A program made the position numbers and the translations under genes. A model generated the notes under the pieces. It did no database searches and was not told where the DNA came from. It saw only the letters and a program-made list of their open reading frames with translations. Below are positions 43,901 to 46,118 of a DNA stretch of 46,118 bases, piece by piece. The stretch covers positions 1-46,118 of the forward strand of contig VBBY01000062.1 of NCBI GenBank assembly GCA_005881595.1, in the 5' to 3' direction. Positions within the stretch are counted from its first letter, which is position 1. Each line of letters opens with the position of its first letter. Source of the stretch: Betaproteobacteria bacterium. GTDB lineage: Bacteria > Pseudomonadota > Gammaproteobacteria > Burkholderiales > SG8-39.

Positions 43901-44331
43901 AGGGCCTGGCCGACGTCGCCCGCCGCCGCCGCGGAGAGGGCAATCAGGCCGTCGGTGCCGTTTTCTTGCAGCCAGCCGCGCGCGATCTCCGCCTTCGCGC
44001 GGTGCTGGTTGCGCAGCCAGGCGCGCGACAGCAGCTCACAGAGCTTGCGGTACCCGGCGCGCGAAGCGCAGAGCAGCAGCACGCGATGCGGCTTGTCCCG
44101 GTCGGCTTCGTTCTGCACCCAGCAGTCCGCGCCGACGATCGGCTTGACACCCGCGGCGCGCGCCGCGCCGTAGAATTTCACCATGCCGAACAGGTTGGCC
44201 GAATCGGTGAGCGCGAGCGCCGGCATGGCGTCGGCCGCGGCCCGCTTCACCGCCTGCTCGATGCGGACAATCCCGTCCGTCACCGAGTATTCGCTGTGCA
44301 TTCTCAGGTGAACGAAGTGCGGCGCAGCCAT
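40552..44331 (-). CDS. dnaE: DNA polymerase III alpha subunit with aberrant C-terminal extension
   Basis: The replicative polymerase subunit. From ATG 44331 it shows the PHP domain (FVHLRMHSEYSVTDG, ALALTDSANLFGM), the polymerase active site with paired Asp (SMPDFDIDFCQDGRDRVIDY), GMHAGGVLIAP, YQEQVMQIAQVIGGY, a helix-hairpin-helix region and a C-terminal OB fold (VWIAGIVASARVQMTRRG). Family similarity ends at LLAELDAWLKL, near 40945, about 1129 residues in and about 10-30 short of the usual end. The frame then runs on for ~130 residues antisense to the FAD-binding gene before a stop at 40552. The essential domains are complete, so the enzyme is probably functional; the tail is not native-looking. 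Confidence 0.9.
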   Translation of the reverse strand: MAAPHFVHLRMHSEYSVTDGIVRIEQAVKRAAADAMPALALTDSANLFGMVKFYGAARAAGVKPIVGADCWVQNEADRDKPHRVLLLCASRAGYRKLCELLSRAWLRNQHRAKAEIARGWLQENGTDGLIALSAAAAGDVGQALLSDQSPLAERLARDWAKLFPGRYYIELQRAGFANTEALLSRSVALATRVGLPVVATHPVQFLEPEDFKAHEARVCIAQGYVLGDQRRPKLFTAEQYFKRRAEMVKLFADLPQALDNSVEIARRCNLEIELGKSRLPAFPTPPGVSVDQYLENAAEAGLARRLEQLGLKGDAAARYRERLAFEIRTIVQMGFAGYFLIVADFISWARTNGVPVGPGRGSGAGSLVAYSLGITDLDPLRYDLLFERFLNPERVSMPDFDIDFCQDGRDRVIDYVRDKYGAESVSQIATFGTLAARAVLRDCGRVLDLGYNFCDQLAKLIPVQPNKTITLEMAREMEPLLAERERKEDEVRELLDLGERLEGLVRNVGMHAGGVLIAPGRLTEFCALYAAEGTANVISQLDKDDVEAVGLVKFDFLGLTTLTILDWAERYVRRLGEQEFSLERVPLDDAETYRQLSSGNTTAVFQLESRGMRDLIKRARPDRFEDVIALVALYRPGPMDLIPEYIERKHGKRVDYLDPRLEPILGPTYGIMVYQEQVMQIAQVIGGYTLGSADLLRRAMGKKKPEEMAPQRDIFVAGAQKNGLSRSKATQLFDLMEKFAGYGFNKSHAAAYALLAYQTAYMKSHHAAAFMAANLSAVMDDTDKVRQLYEDALANGLRVLPPEVNASEYRFVPVDRQTIRYGLGAVRGTGESAIGAVLEARKAAPFTDLFDFCRRVDKRIVNRRVMEALVRAGAFDAIESNRARLLASVGRALEGAEQAERQASQSSLFGEAEAPRGGEHAFVDAARWDLRQTLLEEKTALGFYLSGHLFAVYERDLAGFPRTPLSALTASEQRVWIAGIVASARVQMTRRGRMMVVMLDDGSAQLEISVFNELFEKHRDKLKEDTLLVVAGKVQRDEFSGGLRVSADELLDLEALRGRYAARLRIAMNGQADAKRLQQVLAPYRASGACQVLVRYENGAAACEIALGDAWRVRPDGRLLAELDAWLKLAVMEVPGIHDALSRVEQALLREKCPELRIAGLGLGASRLGRARNRKPPAVRDRGIDQAATQLRRSHRTADGARLGDPQADLGVFAACPPQEGFVFLHDMAQRRILHGNSPLREARPGVGNEGRCALRRQQ

Positions 44332-44357
44332 GTCAAAAAATTCTACCGGAGTGCATC

Positions 44358-44450
44358 GTGGAACGCTTAGTGTTTGTTTTTCTTCTGCTCGCGGCGCCGG
44401 CGGTCACTGCGCAGGAGCGCGCCACGAAGCGCTGGAACGACCTGAAGTAA
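44358..44450 (+). CDS. possible small secreted peptide (30 aa)
   Basis: A GTG at 44358 opens a 30-residue frame with a perfect-looking signal peptide (MERLVFVFLLLAAPAVTAQ) and a short remainder (ERATKRWNDLK). It lies between the dnaE start and the DMT transporter gene. The ribosome site is weak. It may be the stub of a longer exported protein or a chance frame; coding is unproven. Confidence 0.3.
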   Translation: MERLVFVFLLLAAPAVTAQERATKRWNDLK

Positions 44451-44486
44451 GGGCTGCCGCCGAAAGGAAGTAACATCGGCGGGCCC

Positions 44487-45512
44487 ATGAAGCCCGCGCT
44501 CGGCGCGCTATTGCTCGGCGCCACCTGCATTGCGCTCTCGCCGATCTTCGTGCGTGTCTCCGAAGCCGGGCCGACCGCCACCGCGTTCTGGCGCGTGGCC
44601 CTCGCCGTGCCGCCGCTGTGGCTGCTGCACGCGTTAAGGCGCGAGGCCGCGCCTCGCGCCTATCTCGCCAAGTGGCCGCTCCTCGTTGCGGCCGGCGTCG
44701 CGTTCGCAGGAGATCTCGGTTTTTGGCACACCTCGATCAAGCTTACCTCGGTTGCCAATTCGACGCTGCTCGCGAACCTTGCTTCGCTCTTCGTGACACT
44801 CGCGGCGTGGATCTTCCTGGGGCAGCGGCCGACGCGGCTATTCCTCGCCGGACTCGTGGCGGCGCTTGCCGGCGTCGCGCTGCTGGTCAATGCGAGCCTC
44901 GAGTTTTCAGGCACGGCGCTGACCGGCGACGCCCTCGGCGTGGTGACCGCCGTCTTCTACGCTGGTTATCTGCTCGCGGTCAAAGGATTGCGCGACCGGG
45001 GTGAGCGCACGCTTCACGTCATGGCCGTGACCAGCACAATCAGCGCCATCTTTCTTTTCCCGGTAGCGCTCGCCTCGGGTGAGCAGATGCTGCCCTCGAG
45101 CCTTCTGGGCTGGGGCTACCTCCTCGGGCTGGCGCTCGTGTCGCACGCTGCGGGACAGGGGCTGATCGCCTACGCGCTCGCGCACCTGCGCGCGGCGTTT
45201 TCCTCGGTGAGCCTGCTGTTTCAGCCAGTGATGGCCGCACTGTTCGCCTGGGTGCTCCTCGGAGAAGCGCTCGTCCAGCTAAGCGTCAACGCATGGCCTC
45301 GTTGGTACCCGGGCGTGTCTTCTATCGTGCTCCGACGTCCGCCCCGTCTCGACGCCTTAATGCGCGCACGACTCGAAAACTGGCCCATCCCAGAATCCCG
45401 TAAAGCACAGCGTTCAGGAATGCAGAGACTGCAATCGCAGTTACCTCAGCTGCCAATGTTGCGTGTCCGCTTATTCCGCCGAGAACTATTGCCGTTGGCC
45501 ATATGTAGATAG
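44487..45512 (+). CDS. EamA/DMT-family transporter, C-terminally truncated and run-on
   Basis: Residues 1 to ~264 are a typical drug/metabolite transporter: two EamA repeats, helices such as ALGALLLGATCIALSPIFVR, AGDLGFWHTSIKLTSVANST in repeat 1 and HAAGQGLIAYALAHLRAAFS with LLFQPVMAALFAWVLLGEAL in repeat 2. Relatives finish with a tenth helix after this point. Here similarity stops near 45280 and the frame continues for ~75 unrelated, Arg/Pro-rich residues antisense to the immunity-like gene until 45512. The last helix was lost when Rhs-associated DNA was joined. Nine helices remain, so activity is doubtful. Confidence 0.75.
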   Translation: MKPALGALLLGATCIALSPIFVRVSEAGPTATAFWRVALAVPPLWLLHALRREAAPRAYLAKWPLLVAAGVAFAGDLGFWHTSIKLTSVANSTLLANLASLFVTLAAWIFLGQRPTRLFLAGLVAALAGVALLVNASLEFSGTALTGDALGVVTAVFYAGYLLAVKGLRDRGERTLHVMAVTSTISAIFLFPVALASGEQMLPSSLLGWGYLLGLALVSHAAGQGLIAYALAHLRAAFSSVSLLFQPVMAALFAWVLLGEALVQLSVNAWPRWYPGVSSIVLRRPPRLDALMRARLENWPIPESRKAQRSGMQRLQSQLPQLPMLRVRLFRRELLPLAICR

Positions 45513-45621
45513 TCCAGTCCAGACTGTCGACATTCGCATAACGGCTAAGAAACCCGAGAACAACTGCCACAAGAAACCCTATAGCTGCTGGAATGAGAAA
45601 CGCCTTCGCATTATTGGTCAT
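45322..45621 (-). CDS. candidate immunity protein for the Rhs tip (three-helix membrane protein)
   Basis: A 99-residue membrane protein with three hydrophobic segments (about 8-25, 35-55 and 58-82) and a basic tail. Its ATG overlaps the Rhs gene stop by 4 bp (ATGA). In Rhs and other polymorphic toxin loci the gene directly after the toxin tip is normally the cognate immunity gene. I recognise no family, so the assignment is by position. A membrane location would suit a toxin acting in the periplasm or on the envelope. GC content is visibly lower than in the rest of the window. Confidence 0.6.
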   Translation of the reverse strand: MTNNAKAFLIPAAIGFLVAVVLGFLSRYANVDSLDWTIYIWPTAIVLGGISGHATLAAEVTAIAVSAFLNAVLYGILGWASFRVVRALRRRDGADVGAR

Positions 45622-46118
45622 TGTTTGCGCCTTTGACCGCCATGGATACTCTGCAATGCATCGTAGTAGTCAGCCGGTAGGGATCCAGCGGTCGGGCTTG
45701 CAGGACGGGCGACGCCACCTGCGGTGAGAACCGCATGGACAAATGATTGGCACTGATCGACGCACAAGTTGTATGCCGGACTCGCACTGCCCTGTAAGCG
45801 ATTGATGTAGTTCTGCATAAGTTCGTCCTGCCCGGGCTCGGTCTTTATAGCTAAGCTGCGCGCTGCCGCCAGATGTTTCGGCATTTGGAGTGTTTGATCA
45901 CGGGCTACGACTCCAGCGACTGTTGAGCAAGTCATCATGGAAACGGTCTGTAGTACCGGATAGAGTCCTACGGTCTGGCTTGTATCAATGCCAATGCCTA
46001 TATGGCCCGGGAAGCCCGGAAAGTAAGTGACGATAACGTCCAATCCAAAAGGATCAATCTCGACGAGCGGGTTGCTAAGACCGTAGGCGTAGGTGCTCAG
46101 CCCCGCCTTAAGTCCAAC
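45618..46118 (-). CDS. Rhs-family protein, C-terminal tip with hydrolase-like toxin domain (partial)
   Basis: The visible 166 residues are the C-terminus of a protein entering from the right edge. The first ~26 (LSTYAYGLSNPLVEIDPFGL) are the conserved end of the Rhs core, after which tips diverge. The ~140-residue tip has a permuted papain/NlpC-P60-like pattern: PGFPGHIGIGID with H39 first and, ~80 residues later, YNLCVDQCQSFVHAVL with C123 in the NCxxFV-like position. Such domains cleave peptides, peptidoglycan or acyl groups. The catalytic assignment is by pattern only. Lower GC than the genome suggests recent acquisition. The next gene overlaps and is the likely immunity gene. Confidence 0.75.
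   Translation of the reverse strand, partial: VGLKAGLSTYAYGLSNPLVEIDPFGLDVIVTYFPGFPGHIGIGIDTSQTVGLYPVLQTVSMMTCSTVAGVVARDQTLQMPKHLAAARSLAIKTEPGQDELMQNYINRLQGSASPAYNLCVDQCQSFVHAVLTAGGVARPASPTAGSLPADYYDALQSIHGGQRRKQ

Noticed and set aside
42799-44370. Long plus-strand open frame opposite the N-terminal half of dnaE
   Set aside because: Antisense shadow of dnaE; no domain, no start-site evidence. The separate frame from the FAD gene was kept only because its first ~295 residues are a real protein.
1-46118. tRNA, rRNA, riboswitch and rho-independent terminator sites in intergenic spaces
   Set aside because: Gaps are short and none shows a cloverleaf, known riboswitch core or a convincing GC-stem followed by a T-run by eye; a covariance-model scan would be needed to exclude weak cases.

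Overview
The window is about 46 kb of GC-rich chromosomal DNA. Gene content points to a betaproteobacterium, Burkholderiales-like in the broad sense: two Bug/TctC solute receptors, a family III CoA-transferase, a QseE/QseG-like pair, a GGDEF-EAL protein, dnaE, metG, apbC, dcd and folA. Genes are densely packed, with many 4-bp start/stop overlaps. The phylum-level call is inference; no rRNA or tRNA gene was recognised.

Layout. 1-3.6 kb: the 5' end of an exported protein, a PAS-PAS-GGDEF-EAL protein and a Crp-like regulator with a doubtful N-terminus, with a short tandem repeat between the last two. 3.5-5.8 kb: a decayed integrative element (tyrosine integrase, AlpA-like regulator, primase zinc-finger remnant) beside the 3' stub of an M20 peptidase gene. 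5.8-12.2 kb: a carboxylic/sugar-acid catabolic locus with an MlaE-type permease, an Ldh2-family dehydrogenase, a Bug receptor, a single ORF fusing an IlvD/Edd dehydratase to an HpcH/HpaI aldolase, and a 2-hydroxyacid dehydrogenase. 12.2-15.6 kb: a Fur-box-preceded cluster with an FTR1 iron permease, a putative outer-membrane barrel, an exported FMN-binding protein, an ApbE flavin transferase and a His-rich membrane protein. 15.6-24.8 kb: a second Bug receptor with a CoA-transferase, a DGQHR-domain protein, a DUF1223 protein, an MFS transporter, a sensor kinase with a QseG-like lipoprotein, folA, and an ornithine/lysine decarboxylase preceded by a strong promoter and a 21-codon Cys-containing upstream ORF.

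24.9-31.4 kb: dcd and apbC, divergent metG, then a trio of cyclase-PEGA protein, TssQ-like lipoprotein and Ser/Thr kinase. 31.4-38.5 kb: a six-gene hydrogenase-4/complex I-like operon (hyfB, C, E, F, G, I homologues). Its large subunit lacks both Cys pairs that hold the NiFe site, so it resembles an Ehr (energy-converting hydrogenase-related) complex rather than a hydrogenase. 38.5-46.1 kb: a pilin-like protein, acylphosphatase, an XRE regulator, an FAD-binding protein and dnaE whose 3' ends run into each other with neither usual stop, a truncated DMT transporter, and at the right edge the C-terminal tip of an Rhs protein with a hydrolase-like toxin domain and an overlapping candidate immunity gene.

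The most interesting items are the NiFe-less energy-converting complex, the Fur-linked flavin/iron cluster, the dehydratase-aldolase fusion, the upstream ORF of the decarboxylase, the Rhs effector/immunity tip and the dnaE/FAD-gene collision.
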